A DNA stretch of 64,000 nucleotides from Aquipseudomonas alcaligenes (lineage in GTDB: Bacteria; Pseudomonadota; Gammaproteobacteria; Pseudomonadales; Pseudomonadaceae): NCBI RefSeq assembly GCF_900156545.1, contig NZ_FTNW01000004.1, positions 62,001-126,000 on the forward strand, given 5' to 3'. Within the stretch, counting starts at the first letter, position 1; every line of letters starts with the position of its first letter. The notes beneath the pieces were generated by a model. It ran no database searches and had not been told where the DNA came from. It saw nothing but the letters and a program-made list of their open reading frames with translations. This document shows, in pieces, positions 8,878-18,158 of the stretch. The position numbers and the translations under genes were made by a program.

Positions 8878-9378
8878 TCAGGCGCCCTGCAGGTCGCGCC
8901 AGGTCAGGTACAGGCGCAGGTCGAATTCCAGCTGGTGGTAATCCGGCAGCATGTACTGGCACAGCTTATAGAAAGCCTTGTTGTGCTCGGCCTCCTTCAG
9001 GTGGGCCAGCTCGTGCACGACGATCATGTTGAGGAACTCCGGCGCCGCCTCCTTGAACAGCGCGGCCACACGGATCTCCTTCTTCGCCTTGAGCTTGCCG
9101 CCCTGCACCCGCGATACCGCCGTGTGCAGGCCGAGTGCGCGATGGGTCAGGTCGAGGCGGTTGTCGTACAGCACCTTGTCGATGGCCGGCGCGCTACGCA
9201 GGTATTCCTGCTTCAGCTCCACGGTGTAACCGTACAGCGCCTTGTCGCTCTGCACCTGGTGGCGACTGGGATAGCGCCTGGCCAGGTAATCGCCCAGGCG
9301 GTTTTCGCTGACCATCTGCATCACCTGCTGCTGCAGGTGCGGCGGATAGCCCTGAAGATATTTGAAAGGAGTACTCAT
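8878..9378 (-). CDS. YgjP/WLM-type zinc metallopeptidase
   Basis: A 166-residue predicted metal-dependent peptidase. Residues 122-126 form the HELAH zinc-binding motif with catalytic Glu123, and H132 in KEAEHNKAFY is the likely third ligand, as in the YgjP/DUF45 (SprT/WLM-like) families. A basic segment at 94-103 (GGKLKAKKEI) could bind nucleic acid. The related WLM and SprT families act on DNA-protein crosslinks or SUMO/ubiquitin-type substrates in other organisms, but the bacterial substrate is unknown. It is an isolated minus-strand gene between the chemoreceptor and the cNMP protein. Confidence 0.85.
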   Translation of the reverse strand: MSTPFKYLQGYPPHLQQQVMQMVSENRLGDYLARRYPSRHQVQSDKALYGYTVELKQEYLRSAPAIDKVLYDNRLDLTHRALGLHTAVSRVQGGKLKAKKEIRVAALFKEAAPEFLNMIVVHELAHLKEAEHNKAFYKLCQYMLPDYHQLEFDLRLYLTWRDLQGA

Positions 9379-9432
9379 GGCGCCAGTTTAACCGCCGGCG
9401 GGCGCCCACAGGCACCCACCGACGACGGACGC

Positions 9433-11427
9433 TCAGCGCACCTTGAAGCGGTTGACCAGCTCTACCAGGCGACGGTTGGAAGCCAGCAGGGCATCGGTGC
9501 TCCTGTCGGTCTGCTGGCCGCTGGCGACCAGGTCATCGACCATGTGGCGGATGGCGACCATGTTCTGGTTGATCTCCTCGGTCACCGCGCTCTGCTCCTC
9601 GGCGGCGGTGGCGATCTGCGCGCTGAGGTCGTGAATGCGCCCGACCGACGAGGCCATGTCGTCGAGCCCGACGTTGACCCGCGAGGTCTTGTCGGCCGTG
9701 GCCTGGCAGCTGGCCTTGGTCTTCTCCATGGCCTGCACGGCGGAGCTCACGCCCTGCTGCAGCTTGCTGAGCATGTCGTTGATTTCCGAGGTGCTCTGCT
9801 GGGTACGCCCGGCCAGTGCACGCACCTCGTCGGCCACCACGGCAAAGCCGCGGCCCTGCTCGCCCGCACGCGCCGCCTCGATGGCCGCGTTGAGCGCCAG
9901 CAGGTTGGTCTGCCCGGCAATCTCGCCGATCACCCCGAGCACATCGTTGATGCGCTGGGCATCCTGTTGCATCTCCTGGACCCGCGTCGTGGCGCTATCC
10001 ACTTCATCGACCAGGGCCAGCACGCTGTTGGAGGCTTCGGCCACCACCACGCGCGACTGCTCGGCCTTGTCATTGGCATCGCGGGTGAAGCTGGCCGTCT
10101 CGGTAGCGCTCTGCGCCACGGTGTCGGCGGTGGAGCTCATCTCGGTGATGGCGGTGACCGCCTGATCGGTCTCGGCGGCATGCCGGGTCAGTACCTCGTT
10201 GCTGTGCCGCGACTGCTGCTGCAGCTGCGCCAGCTCCTCGGCGATCACCGCCGAGGCCTGGGTCACGTCGGCGATCATGTTCTGCAGGTAGGCAATGAAG
10301 CGGTTGACCGACTCGCCGACCGCGTCCATCTCGTCCTCGCCTTTCAGCGCGATGCGTCGGGTCAGGTCGGCATCGCCGGCCGACAGCGAATCGATGTTGC
10401 CGCGCAGCACATGCAGGCGCTGCACCAGCTGGCGGATGGCGAACAGCATCAGCAGCACCAGCAGCGCCACCAGCGGCAGCTGAATGATGGCCAGGGTCTT
10501 GAGCACGTCCGAGCTGTTCTCCACCAGCAGGCGGGTCGGCAAGGCCGCGGCCAGCAGCCAGGGCGTACCCTCGACCGGCTGCAGGTAGAAGGTCCAGGCC
10601 TCGCCGTCGTTGTCAAACTCCTGCTTGTACAGGGTCTCGCGGCCGATCTTGCTCAGGCCTTCCTGGATCTCGCCGACGAACACCGACTGGCGAGCCAGAT
10701 CGGCGACGTTCTTCAGCACGATCTCGCCGCCGATGCGCGCCTGGTTGCTGAGGATCTTGCCGTCCGGCTCGACGATCATCACCTCGCCCTGGATCTCCTG
10801 CTCCTTCTCCGCCACCAGCTGGTTGAAGAAGCCCAGGGTCACATCGATGGTGGACACGCCGAAGGGTGCGCCGTCCTTCATGATGGCCATGGCGCAGTTG
10901 GTGCGCGGCTGGGCGCTGGCGTCATCCTTGTAGGCCGCAGCCCAGGCGCATTGCCCGCGCGGCGCCTGCATGCCGGCGCGGTGCCAGGGCTGCTCGTAGT
11001 ACTTCAGCGACTCGGCGGAGTTCCAGTAGGTGTTCACCGTCATCTTGCCGCTGGCGTCGCGGTGGAAGAAGGTACTGTGCTTGTCCTGCTCGGAGCGCTT
11101 CTGCGGCAGCGGCCAGATACCGCCGCCGAACACCTTGGGATCGCCGTACTGGTCAACCAGGCCGGGCACCACGACATCGATGCTGGCGCTATCGAGCAGC
11201 GGGATGGTCTGGGTGATGCTGCGCGACTGCGCTTCCACCTTGGCCAGCTCGAAGAGAATGGCCTCGGAGATCTTGTTGACCTTGCTCAGCACCAGTTGTT
11301 CTTCGGCAGCCTTCAACTTGGGCGTGACGAAATGACGGATGCCCTCCTCGGTCAGCAAGAAAACCACCACGACGAAGGCAATGAAGATGAGGGTGTAGCG
11401 GGCCTGGATTGTTTTTATTGAGCCCAT
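9433..11427 (-). CDS. methyl-accepting chemotaxis protein (Cache-type)
   Basis: A 664-residue transmembrane chemoreceptor. It has a first membrane helix (about residues 9-27), a large periplasmic region of about 250 residues consistent with a double-Cache ligand-binding domain, and a second helix (IIQLPLVALLVLLMLF). A HAMP domain (NIDSLSAGDADLTRRI) follows, then the signalling domain with the conserved tip QTNLLALNAAIEAARAGEQG. It probably feeds the flagellar CheA pathway encoded elsewhere. The ligand cannot be told from sequence alone. The start at 11427 has AGGAG seven bases upstream; the longer frame lacks a ribosome site. Confidence 0.93.
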   Translation of the reverse strand: MGSIKTIQARYTLIFIAFVVVVFLLTEEGIRHFVTPKLKAAEEQLVLSKVNKISEAILFELAKVEAQSRSITQTIPLLDSASIDVVVPGLVDQYGDPKVFGGGIWPLPQKRSEQDKHSTFFHRDASGKMTVNTYWNSAESLKYYEQPWHRAGMQAPRGQCAWAAAYKDDASAQPRTNCAMAIMKDGAPFGVSTIDVTLGFFNQLVAEKEQEIQGEVMIVEPDGKILSNQARIGGEIVLKNVADLARQSVFVGEIQEGLSKIGRETLYKQEFDNDGEAWTFYLQPVEGTPWLLAAALPTRLLVENSSDVLKTLAIIQLPLVALLVLLMLFAIRQLVQRLHVLRGNIDSLSAGDADLTRRIALKGEDEMDAVGESVNRFIAYLQNMIADVTQASAVIAEELAQLQQQSRHSNEVLTRHAAETDQAVTAITEMSSTADTVAQSATETASFTRDANDKAEQSRVVVAEASNSVLALVDEVDSATTRVQEMQQDAQRINDVLGVIGEIAGQTNLLALNAAIEAARAGEQGRGFAVVADEVRALAGRTQQSTSEINDMLSKLQQGVSSAVQAMEKTKASCQATADKTSRVNVGLDDMASSVGRIHDLSAQIATAAEEQSAVTEEINQNMVAIRHMVDDLVASGQQTDRSTDALLASNRRLVELVNRFKVR

Positions 11428-11600
11428 GATTACTCCTGCTCTGTGACTGCTGGCACCTGGCGCCGCCATAGGGCGCAGGGCAGGCTCGGGATAAACCTTC
11501 TTTCAGCATATCCCGGCTATCGGAAATAACCTTTCGGGCTTGAAGGCTAAGCGCTGCATCCTCCGTAAAAGCCGACGAACGTCATGCACGCTCGTGCCAC

Positions 11601-12059
11601 TTACCGGATACCGTCGACTTCGACACAGGACTCGATGGCCTCGTTCTTCAACAGCGAACAGGGCTTGCCTGCCAGGTAGCTGCGATAGACCCGCAGCAAC
11701 TGCTCGGCGCTGTAGCGGCAGTGCTCCGCCTTGCACCCGGCATTGAAGTCGAAGCGGCTGTCGGCCGGCTTGGCCAGGCGGATGTAGATCGCCGGCCAGT
11801 CGCTCGGCGGCGCATCGGCGGGGGTGAACAACAGCCGCTCCCGGCGCTGCAGCAGATGGCCGCCGGCCGCCGCATAGTCGAAGACGAACAGCAGCGTGCG
11901 CGAGACCTTGATGGTGCAGTCGGCGCGTTCGATGCAGCGCTGCGGGTCGCCAGGACTGACCGCCAACGGCACGCTCGCAGGCTGCTCGGGCGCCGGCGCC
12001 TGGCTGGCACAGCCGGCCAGCAGCAGAACGGCGCCCAGCGACAGGATGCGTAAGGTCAT
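11601..12059 (-). CDS. putative lipoprotein (152 aa)
   Basis: A 152-residue protein with a lipoprotein signal peptide: hydrophobic residues 5-14 and the lipobox LLAGC with lipidated Cys17, followed by Ala/Pro-rich linker sequence. The mature domain has several cysteines that probably form disulfides (CIERADC, GCKAEHC, PCSLL, ESCVE), fitting an envelope location. I do not recognise the family. It lies 62 bases downstream of fba, but the terminator between them suggests separate transcription. Confidence 0.75.
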   Translation of the reverse strand: MTLRILSLGAVLLLAGCASQAPAPEQPASVPLAVSPGDPQRCIERADCTIKVSRTLLFVFDYAAAGGHLLQRRERLLFTPADAPPSDWPAIYIRLAKPADSRFDFNAGCKAEHCRYSAEQLLRVYRSYLAGKPCSLLKNEAIESCVEVDGIR

Positions 12060-12078
12060 TGGCGCTCCTCCAGGTAAG

Positions 12079-12104
12079 AAAAAGCCCCGCAGAGCGGGGC
12101 TTTC
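12079..12104 (-). terminator. intrinsic terminator of the tkt-fba cluster
   Basis: An AAAGCCCCGC / GCGGGGCTTT-type stem (loop AGA) followed on the minus strand by a T-run, about 18 bases downstream of the fba stop codon. This is a canonical Rho-independent terminator. Confidence 0.9.
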
Positions 12105-12121
12105 GGGTAAAGCATGACGGC

Positions 12122-13186
12122 TTAGTTGACCTTGGCCGCCAGCTCGCCACTGGCGTAGCGCTGGTACATGCCTTCCAGGGAGATCGGCTTGATCTTGGAG
12201 GCGTTGCCGGCGGTGCCGAAGGCTTCGTAGCGGGCGATGCAGATGTCACGCATGGCGACGATGGTCTTGGCGAAGAACTTGCGCGGGTCGAACTCGCTCG
12301 GGTGCTCGGCCATCATGCGGCGGATGGCACCGGTGGAGGCCAGACGCAGGTCGGTGTCGATGTTGACCTTGCGCACGCCGTGCTTGATGCCCTCGACGAT
12401 TTCCTCGACCGGCACGCCGTAGGTTTCCTTGATGTCGCCGCCGAACTCGTTGATCACCTTCAGCCACTCCTGCGGTACCGAGGAGGAGCCGTGCATCACC
12501 AGGTGGGTGTTGGGGATGCGCTTGTGGATTTCCTTGATGCGCTCGATGGAGAGCACGTCGCCGGTCGGCGGCTTGGTGAACTTGTAGGCGCCGTGGCTGG
12601 TGCCGATGGCGATAGCTAGGGCATCGACCTGGGTGGCCTTGACGAAGGCCGCGGCTTCTTCCGGGTCGGTCAGCAGCTGGCTGTGGTCCAGTACGCCTTC
12701 GGCACCAACGCCGTCTTCTTCACCGGCCATACCGGTTTCCAGGCTGCCCAGGCAGCCCAGCTCGCCTTCCACGGACACGCCGCAGGCGTGGGCGAAGGCC
12801 ACGGTCTGCTGGGTGACGCGGACGTTGTAGTCGTAGTCGGCCGGGGTCTTGCCGTCTTCCTTCAGCGAGCCGTCCATCATCACCGAGCTGAAGCCCAGCT
12901 GGATCGAGCGCTGGCACACGTCCGGGCTGGTGCCGTGGTCCTGGTGCATGCACACCGGGATATGCGGGAATTCTTCGATGGCGGCCAGGATCAGGTGGCG
13001 CAGGAAGGGCGCACCGGCGTATTTGCGGGCGCCGGCAGAAGCCTGGACGATCACCGGGGAATCGGTCTTGTCGGCCGCTTCCATGATCGCGCGCATCTGC
13101 TCGAGGTTGTTGACGTTAAAGGCCGGCACGCCGTAGCCGAATTCGGCGGCGTGGTCGAGCATCTGGCGCATACTGATGAGTGCCAT
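12122..13186 (-). CDS. fba: fructose-bisphosphate aldolase, class II
   Basis: A 354-residue class II (zinc-dependent) aldolase interconverting fructose 1,6-bisphosphate with dihydroxyacetone phosphate and glyceraldehyde 3-phosphate. The motif HQDHGTSPD holds the catalytic Asp83 and zinc ligand His84. Further motifs [12 protein letters not shown] and NIDTDLRLA are conserved in the Calvin-type subgroup. Pseudomonads lack phosphofructokinase, so its main job is gluconeogenic and cyclic Entner-Doudoroff flux. It is last in the tkt-epd-pgk cluster on the minus strand, separated from pgk by one small lipoprotein gene. Confidence 0.98.
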   Translation of the reverse strand: MALISMRQMLDHAAEFGYGVPAFNVNNLEQMRAIMEAADKTDSPVIVQASAGARKYAGAPFLRHLILAAIEEFPHIPVCMHQDHGTSPDVCQRSIQLGFSSVMMDGSLKEDGKTPADYDYNVRVTQQTVAFAHACGVSVEGELGCLGSLETGMAGEEDGVGAEGVLDHSQLLTDPEEAAAFVKATQVDALAIAIGTSHGAYKFTKPPTGDVLSIERIKEIHKRIPNTHLVMHGSSSVPQEWLKVINEFGGDIKETYGVPVEEIVEGIKHGVRKVNIDTDLRLASTGAIRRMMAEHPSEFDPRKFFAKTIVAMRDICIARYEAFGTAGNASKIKPISLEGMYQRYASGELAAKVN

Positions 13187-13329
13187 GGTGTTCCTGTCTC
13201 CCGGAATGGGTCGTTAATCGTGCAAGCCTGCCCCACGGGCGAGCCTGGTTCAAGTCTCCGGACGTCGGGCTGCCCCGCCATCCCAACCCGCGCACAGCCT
13301 GAGCGCGGGGTCATGCAAATGCTTTGCCG

Positions 13330-13650
13330 CTAGCGGGCGCGGCAGCCGCGACCGATCAGGTCGTCATCGGCCACCCGGTACACCAGACCTTCCTCACCCT
13401 TGGTGTGGAAGGCCAGTATGCCGTCGCTGTAAAGCGCACCGGAGCCTGACGGCTCCTGCACCAGGCGATGGACGATATCGTCGCCGCCCAGGCGCAGGTC
13501 CACGCTCTCACCATCGGCGTCGGCAAGACGCCACAGCACTTCGGCCTGGCTGTCGCAGACCCAGCGGGTCCACTCGTCGCTCGGCGGCTGACTGGCACAG
13601 CCACCCAGCAGGGCAACCAGGGCCAGGGTGCAGCTTGCTTGTTTCAGCAT
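13330..13650 (-). CDS. small MliC-like lipoprotein
   Basis: A 106-residue protein with a lipoprotein signal (lipobox LLGGC, lipid Cys18). The mature part contains WVCDSQAEVLWRLADADGESV and ends in IGRGCRAR, with Cys32 and Cys103 positioned for a disulfide. This layout resembles the MliC/PliC-type C-type-lysozyme inhibitors, but the match is by eye and the inhibitor signature is not complete. It lies between pgk and fba on the same strand; a 143-base gap follows before fba, which may have its own promoter. A longer open frame upstream overlaps pgk and was rejected. Confidence 0.7.
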   Translation of the reverse strand: MLKQASCTLALVALLGGCASQPPSDEWTRWVCDSQAEVLWRLADADGESVDLRLGGDDIVHRLVQEPSGSGALYSDGILAFHTKGEEGLVYRVADDDLIGRGCRAR

Positions 13651-13675
13651 GGTGGTTCTCCGGTTGGCCTTTGCT

Positions 13676-13702
13676 CCCCTCTCCCGTAAACGGGAGAAGA
13701 GG
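13676..13702. repeat. CCCTCTCCC hairpin repeat, copy 1
   Basis: An inverted repeat built on CTCCCGT / ACGGGAG with flanking CCCCT and AGAGG, ending directly at the pgk stop codon. It is the degenerate member of the three copies in this cluster. Confidence 0.6.
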
Positions 13703-14863
13703 TTACTTGGCGCGCTGTTCCAGCACTTCCACGGCCGGCAGGACCTTGCCCTCGACGAATTCGAGGAAGGCACCGCCGCCGGTGGAGATGTAGGAAATCT
13801 GCTCGCCCACGCCGTACTTGTCGATCGCGGCCAGGGTGTCGCCACCACCGGCGATGGAGAACGCCGGGCTCTCGGCGATGGCCTGGGCCAGCACCTTGGT
13901 GCCGTTGCCGAACTGGTCGAACTCGAACACGCCGACCGGGCCGTTCCACAGGATGGTCTTGGACGACTTCAGCAGCTCGGCGAACTGCGCGGCAGTCTGC
14001 GGGCCGATGTCGAGGATCATGTCGTCGTCGGCAACGTCGGCGATGGCTTTCACAGTCGCTTCGGCGTCTTCGGCGAAGGCCTTGGCCACCACCACGTCGA
14101 CCGGCAGCGGCACGCTGACCTTGGCGGCGATGGCCTTGGCGGTGTCGACCAGATCGGCCTCGTACAGCGACTTGCCGACCTTGTGCCCGGCCGCGGCGAG
14201 GAAGGTGTTGGCAATGCCGCCGCCGACGATCAGCTGGTCGCAGATCTGGCTCAGGCTGTTCAGCACGTCGAGCTTGGTCGACACCTTGGAGCCGGCGACG
14301 ATGGCCGCCATCGGCCGTTGCGGGTTGCCCAGGGCCTTGCCCAGGGCGTCCAGCTCGGCGGCCAGCAGCGGGCCGGCAGCGGCGACCTTGGCGAACTTGG
14401 CCACGCCGTGGGTCGAGCCCTCGGCGCGGTGGGCGGTGCCGAAGGCGTCCATGACAAACACGTCGCACAGGGCAGCGTACTGCTGGGCCAGCTCGTCGGC
14501 GTTCTTCTTCTCGCCCTTGTTGAAGCGCACGTTCTCGAACAGGACGATGTCGCCGGCTTTCACCTCGACGCCGCCCAGGTAGTCCTTGACCAGCGGCACT
14601 TCACGGCCCAGGGCCTTGCTCAGGTAGGCGGCGACCGGCGCCAGGCTGTTCTCCTCGGAGAACTCGCCCTCGGTCGGGCGGCCCAGGTGCGAGCAGACCA
14701 TCACCGCCGCGCCCTTCTCCAGGGCCAGCTTGATGGTCGGCAGGGAGGCGAGGATGCGCGCGTCGCTCTTCACCACGCCGTCCTTCACCGGCACGTTGAG
14801 GTCTTCGCGGATCAGCACGCGCTTACCGGCGAGGTCGAGATCGGTCATCTTCAGAACGGTCAT
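13703..14863 (-). CDS. pgk: phosphoglycerate kinase
   Basis: A 386-residue monomeric kinase moving a phosphate between 1,3-bisphosphoglycerate and ADP. The N-terminal [16 protein letters not shown], the SHLGRPTEG substrate loop and the C-terminal [15 protein letters not shown] nucleotide-binding block are all intact. Length is normal for the family. I chose the ATG at 14863 ([11 protein letters not shown]); the ATG at 14848 is a possible alternative. It is downstream of epd with a 23-base gap, so the two are almost certainly cotranscribed. Confidence 0.98.
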   Translation of the reverse strand: MTVLKMTDLDLAGKRVLIREDLNVPVKDGVVKSDARILASLPTIKLALEKGAAVMVCSHLGRPTEGEFSEENSLAPVAAYLSKALGREVPLVKDYLGGVEVKAGDIVLFENVRFNKGEKKNADELAQQYAALCDVFVMDAFGTAHRAEGSTHGVAKFAKVAAAGPLLAAELDALGKALGNPQRPMAAIVAGSKVSTKLDVLNSLSQICDQLIVGGGIANTFLAAAGHKVGKSLYEADLVDTAKAIAAKVSVPLPVDVVVAKAFAEDAEATVKAIADVADDDMILDIGPQTAAQFAELLKSSKTILWNGPVGVFEFDQFGNGTKVLAQAIAESPAFSIAGGGDTLAAIDKYGVGEQISYISTGGGAFLEFVEGKVLPAVEVLEQRAK

Positions 14864-14886
14864 GGTCAGTCCTTCACGGGGGCTGG

Positions 14887-15936
14887 TTACTTGGAGGAAT
14901 TGGCGACGGCGAGGAAGTGCTCCGCGACGTCGAGCATACGGTTGGCAAAGCCCCATTCGTTGTCGAACCAGGCCAGCAGGTTGACCAGGCGCGGGCCGGA
15001 GACCCGGGTCTGGCTGCCGTCGACGATGGCGGAATGGGCATCATGGTTGAAATCGCAGCTGGCATGCGGCAGTTCGGTGTAGGCCAGCAGGCCCTGCAGC
15101 GGACCGGCCTCGGCGGCCTGGCGCAGCACGGCATTGATCTCGGCGGCACTGGTGTCACGCGCCACCTGCAGGGTGATGTCGAGGCAGGACACGTTCACCG
15201 TCGGCACGCGGATGGCCTTGGCCTGCACGCGCCCGGCGAGTTCCGGCAGCAGGCGCTCGATACCCCGCGCCAGGCCGGTGGACACCGGAATCACCGACTG
15301 GAAGGCCGAGCGCGTGCGGCGTAGGTCTTCGTGGTGGTAGGCGTCGATCACCGGCTGGTCGTTCATGGCCGAGTGGATGGTGGTGATCGAGATGTACTCG
15401 ATGCCCAGCGTCTCGTTGAGCAATTTGAGCAGCGGCACCGCGCAATTGGTGGTGCAGGACGCATTCGACACCAGCTTTTCCGCGCCGCTCAGGCGTTGCT
15501 GGTTGACCCCGAACACCACGGTGGCATCGATGTCCGCTTCGCTGGCCATCGGCTGGGAGAACAGCACCCGCGGCGCGCCGGCCCTGAGGAAGCGCTCGCC
15601 ATCGGCACGGCTATGGTACACGCCGGAGCATTCCAGCAGCAGGTCGATGCCCAGCGCGGCCCAGTCGATGCCTTCCGGCTCGCTCTGGCGCAGCACCTTC
15701 ACGCAGTCGCCATTGATGTGCAGGCAATCACCGTCGACCTGCACCTGGCCGGGGAAGCGGCCGTGGGTGGAGTCGAAGCGGGTCAGGTATTCGATGCTGG
15801 CCTGGTCGGCCAGGTCGTTCAGCGCCACGATCTCAAAGCCCGCCGCCGCGCCGCGCTCGTGCAAGGCGCGCAGCACGCAGCGACCGATACGGCCGTAGCC
15901 GTTGAGGGCGACTTTGTAGGGGCGGGCGTTGGGCAT
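14887..15936 (-). CDS. epd: D-erythrose-4-phosphate dehydrogenase (GapB/Epd)
   Basis: A 349-residue member of the GAPDH superfamily. It has the N-terminal NAD-binding motif [15 protein letters not shown] and catalytic Cys161 in SNASCTTN. The epd position in a tkt-epd-pgk-fba cluster supports erythrose-4-phosphate oxidation, the first step of the DXP-independent pyridoxal phosphate pathway, rather than bulk glycolysis. The family is close to GAPDH, so glyceraldehyde-3-phosphate activity cannot be excluded from sequence. The start at 15936 is preceded by GAGAG; the longer frame runs into the hairpin repeats upstream. Confidence 0.93.
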   Translation of the reverse strand: MPNARPYKVALNGYGRIGRCVLRALHERGAAAGFEIVALNDLADQASIEYLTRFDSTHGRFPGQVQVDGDCLHINGDCVKVLRQSEPEGIDWAALGIDLLLECSGVYHSRADGERFLRAGAPRVLFSQPMASEADIDATVVFGVNQQRLSGAEKLVSNASCTTNCAVPLLKLLNETLGIEYISITTIHSAMNDQPVIDAYHHEDLRRTRSAFQSVIPVSTGLARGIERLLPELAGRVQAKAIRVPTVNVSCLDITLQVARDTSAAEINAVLRQAAEAGPLQGLLAYTELPHASCDFNHDAHSAIVDGSQTRVSGPRLVNLLAWFDNEWGFANRMLDVAEHFLAVANSSK

Positions 15937-15961
15937 GGGCTCTCTCGATGACAGGGCAGCC

Positions 15962-15985
15962 CCCTCTCCCATTCATGGGAGAGGG
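15962..15985. repeat. CCCTCTCCC hairpin repeat, copy 2
   Basis: CCCTCTCCC, a 6-base loop and GGGAGAGGG form a perfect 9-bp stem between tkt and epd. It shares its core with copies 1 and 3. Confidence 0.75.
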
Positions 15986-16025
15986 ATGGGGAGAGGGTCG
16001 CCAGCAAAGCAGCCCTCTACCGCTG

Positions 16026-16051
16026 CCCCTCTCCCGCAAGCGGGAGAGGGG
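16026..16051. repeat. CCCTCTCCC hairpin repeat, copy 3
   Basis: CCCCTCTCCCGC, loop AA and GCGGGAGAGGGG form a perfect 12-bp stem that ends 4 bases before the tkt stop codon on the minus strand. Copies 2 and 3 lie within 90 bases and could act as an mRNA processing or stabilising element between tkt and epd. Confidence 0.75.
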
Positions 16052-16055
16052 TGAC

Positions 16056-18056
16056 TCAGGCGTCCAGCAGCTCGGCAGCGGTTTCCAGGATGTTCTCGAC
16101 GGTGAAGCCGAACTCCTCGAACAGCTGCGCGGCAGGCGCCGACTCACCAAAGGTGGTCATGCCGATGATGCGGCCTTCCAGACCGACGTACTTGTACCAG
16201 TAGTCGGCATGCGAGGCCTCGATGGCGATGCGCGCGCCAACCTGCAGCGGCAGTACGGCCTGCTTGTAGGCGGCGTCCTGCTGGTCGAACACGCTGGTCG
16301 ACGGCATGGAAACGACGCGGACCTTTTTGCCCTGCTCGCTCAGCTTCTCGAAAGCCTGCACAGCCAGGCCGACTTCCGAACCGGTGGCGATCAGGATCAG
16401 CTCCGGCTCGCCGGCGCAGTCCTTGAGGACGTAGGCACCGCGGGCGATATCAGCCAGTTGCTGGGCATCGCGGGCCTGATGCGGCAGGTTCTGACGGCTG
16501 AAGATCAGCGCGGACGGACCGTCGGCGCGCTCGATGGCGTACTTCCAGGCCACGGCGGACTCCACGGCATCGGCCGGGCGCCAGGTGTCGAGGTTCGGCG
16601 TGCCGCGCAGGCTGGCCAGCTGCTCAATCGGCTGGTGAGTCGGGCCGTCTTCACCGAGACCGATGGAGTCGTGGGTGAAGACGTAGAGCACGCGCTGCTT
16701 CATCAGGGCGGACATGCGCACGGCGTTGCGGGCGTATTCCATGAAGATCAGGAAGGTCGCGCCGTACGGGATGAAACCACCGTGCAGGGCCACGCCGTTC
16801 ATGATGGCGCTCATGCCGAACTCGCGTACGCCGTAGAACAGGTAGTTGCCAGCCGCGTCGCCGGCTTCCACGCCCTTGCAGCCCTTCCACAGGGTCAGGT
16901 TGGAGCCGGCCAGGTCAGCGGAGCCGCCAAGGAATTCCGGCAGCAGCGGGCCGAAGGCGTTCAGCGCATTCTGGCTGGCCTTGCGGCTGGCGATGGTTTC
17001 GCCCTTCTCGGCGACATCCTTGATATAGGCGGCGGCCTTCTCGGCGAAGTCAGCCGGCAGCTCGCCAGCCATGCGGCGCTTGAACTCGGCAGCCAGTTCC
17101 GGATGGGCAGCGGCGTAGGCGGCGAAACGCTGGTTCCACTCGGCCTCGTTGGCGGCACCGGCGGCCTTGGCATCCCACTCGGCGTAGATGTCGGCCGGGA
17201 TCTCGAACGGGCCATGGTTCCAGCCCAGCTTGGCGCGGGTCAGGGCGATCTCGTCGTTGCCCAGCGGCGCACCGTGGCACTCTTCCTTGCCGCCCTTGTT
17301 GGGCGAGCCGAAGCCGATCACGGTCTTGCAGCAGATCAGGGTCGGGCGCTCGGTTTCGGCGCGCGCGGTCTTGAGCGCGGTCTGGATTTCCTCGGCATCG
17401 TGGCCGTCGACATTGCGGATCACCTGCCAGCCGTAGGCTTCGAAGCGCGCCGGGGTGTCGTCGGTGAACCAGCCGTGCACTTCGCCGTCGATGGAGATGC
17501 CGTTGTCGTCGTAGAAGGCGATCAGCTTGCCCAGGCCCAGGGTGCCGGCCAGCGAGCAGACTTCATGGCTGATGCCTTCCATCATGCAGCCGTCGCCCAG
17601 GAACACGTAGGTGTGGTGGTCGACGATGCTGTGGCCGGGGCGGTTGAACTGCGCACCCAGCACCTTCTCGGCGATGGCGAAGCCCACGGCATTGGCGATG
17701 CCCTGGCCCAGCGGACCGGTGGTGGTCTCCACGCCCGGGGTGTAGCCGTACTCCGGGTGACCCGGGGTCTTGCTGTGCAGCTGACGGAAGTTCTTCAGAT
17801 CGTCGATCGACAGGTCGTAGCCGGTCAGGTGCAGCAGCGAGTAGATCAGCATCGAGCCGTGGCCGTTGGACAGCACGAAGCGGTCGCGGTCGGCCCACTG
17901 CGGGTTCTGCGGGTTGTGCTTGAGGTAGTCACGCCACAGCACTTCGGCGATGTCGGCCATGCCCATGGGGGCGCCGGGGTGGCCGCTGTTGGCCTTTTGC
18001 ACGGCATCCATGCTGAGGGCACGAATGGCATTGGCTCGCTCACGACGGCTGGGCAT
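16056..18056 (-). CDS. tkt: transketolase
   Basis: A 666-residue thiamine-diphosphate enzyme moving two-carbon units between pentose-phosphate sugars. The N-terminal [14 protein letters not shown] motif, the thiamine diphosphate/Mg motif starting [10 protein letters not shown], and the pyrimidine-domain segment [20 protein letters not shown] are intact. Length equals the family norm. It heads the tkt-epd-pgk-fba cluster. Its product erythrose 4-phosphate is the Epd substrate encoded next, which explains the linkage. Confidence 0.98.
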   Translation of the reverse strand: MPSRRERANAIRALSMDAVQKANSGHPGAPMGMADIAEVLWRDYLKHNPQNPQWADRDRFVLSNGHGSMLIYSLLHLTGYDLSIDDLKNFRQLHSKTPGHPEYGYTPGVETTTGPLGQGIANAVGFAIAEKVLGAQFNRPGHSIVDHHTYVFLGDGCMMEGISHEVCSLAGTLGLGKLIAFYDDNGISIDGEVHGWFTDDTPARFEAYGWQVIRNVDGHDAEEIQTALKTARAETERPTLICCKTVIGFGSPNKGGKEECHGAPLGNDEIALTRAKLGWNHGPFEIPADIYAEWDAKAAGAANEAEWNQRFAAYAAAHPELAAEFKRRMAGELPADFAEKAAAYIKDVAEKGETIASRKASQNALNAFGPLLPEFLGGSADLAGSNLTLWKGCKGVEAGDAAGNYLFYGVREFGMSAIMNGVALHGGFIPYGATFLIFMEYARNAVRMSALMKQRVLYVFTHDSIGLGEDGPTHQPIEQLASLRGTPNLDTWRPADAVESAVAWKYAIERADGPSALIFSRQNLPHQARDAQQLADIARGAYVLKDCAGEPELILIATGSEVGLAVQAFEKLSEQGKKVRVVSMPSTSVFDQQDAAYKQAVLPLQVGARIAIEASHADYWYKYVGLEGRIIGMTTFGESAPAAQLFEEFGFTVENILETAAELLDA

Positions 18057-18158
18057 CGCTAATCTCCTGCGGGGGGCTGGTCACGTAAAAGGCGCGTATT
18101 TTCGCCCAGCCAGGCCCCCAGGGGCAATGACAGATGGTCGAAGCCCCTTCCGCCAGCC

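Noticed and set aside
8821..11421. Long open frame (866 codons) on the plus strand opposite the chemoreceptor and metallopeptidase genes
   Set aside because: It is antisense to well-recognised genes; its composition (His, Gln, Leu, Gly-rich) is typical of a GC-rich shadow frame and it matches no known protein.
13651..13848. Upstream extension of the MliC-like lipoprotein frame
   Set aside because: It overlaps pgk and removes the signal peptide from the N-terminus; the ATG at 13650 starts a perfect lipoprotein signal.
15948..18062. 704-codon plus-strand frame opposite tkt
   Set aside because: Shadow frame created by high GC at third positions of transketolase.
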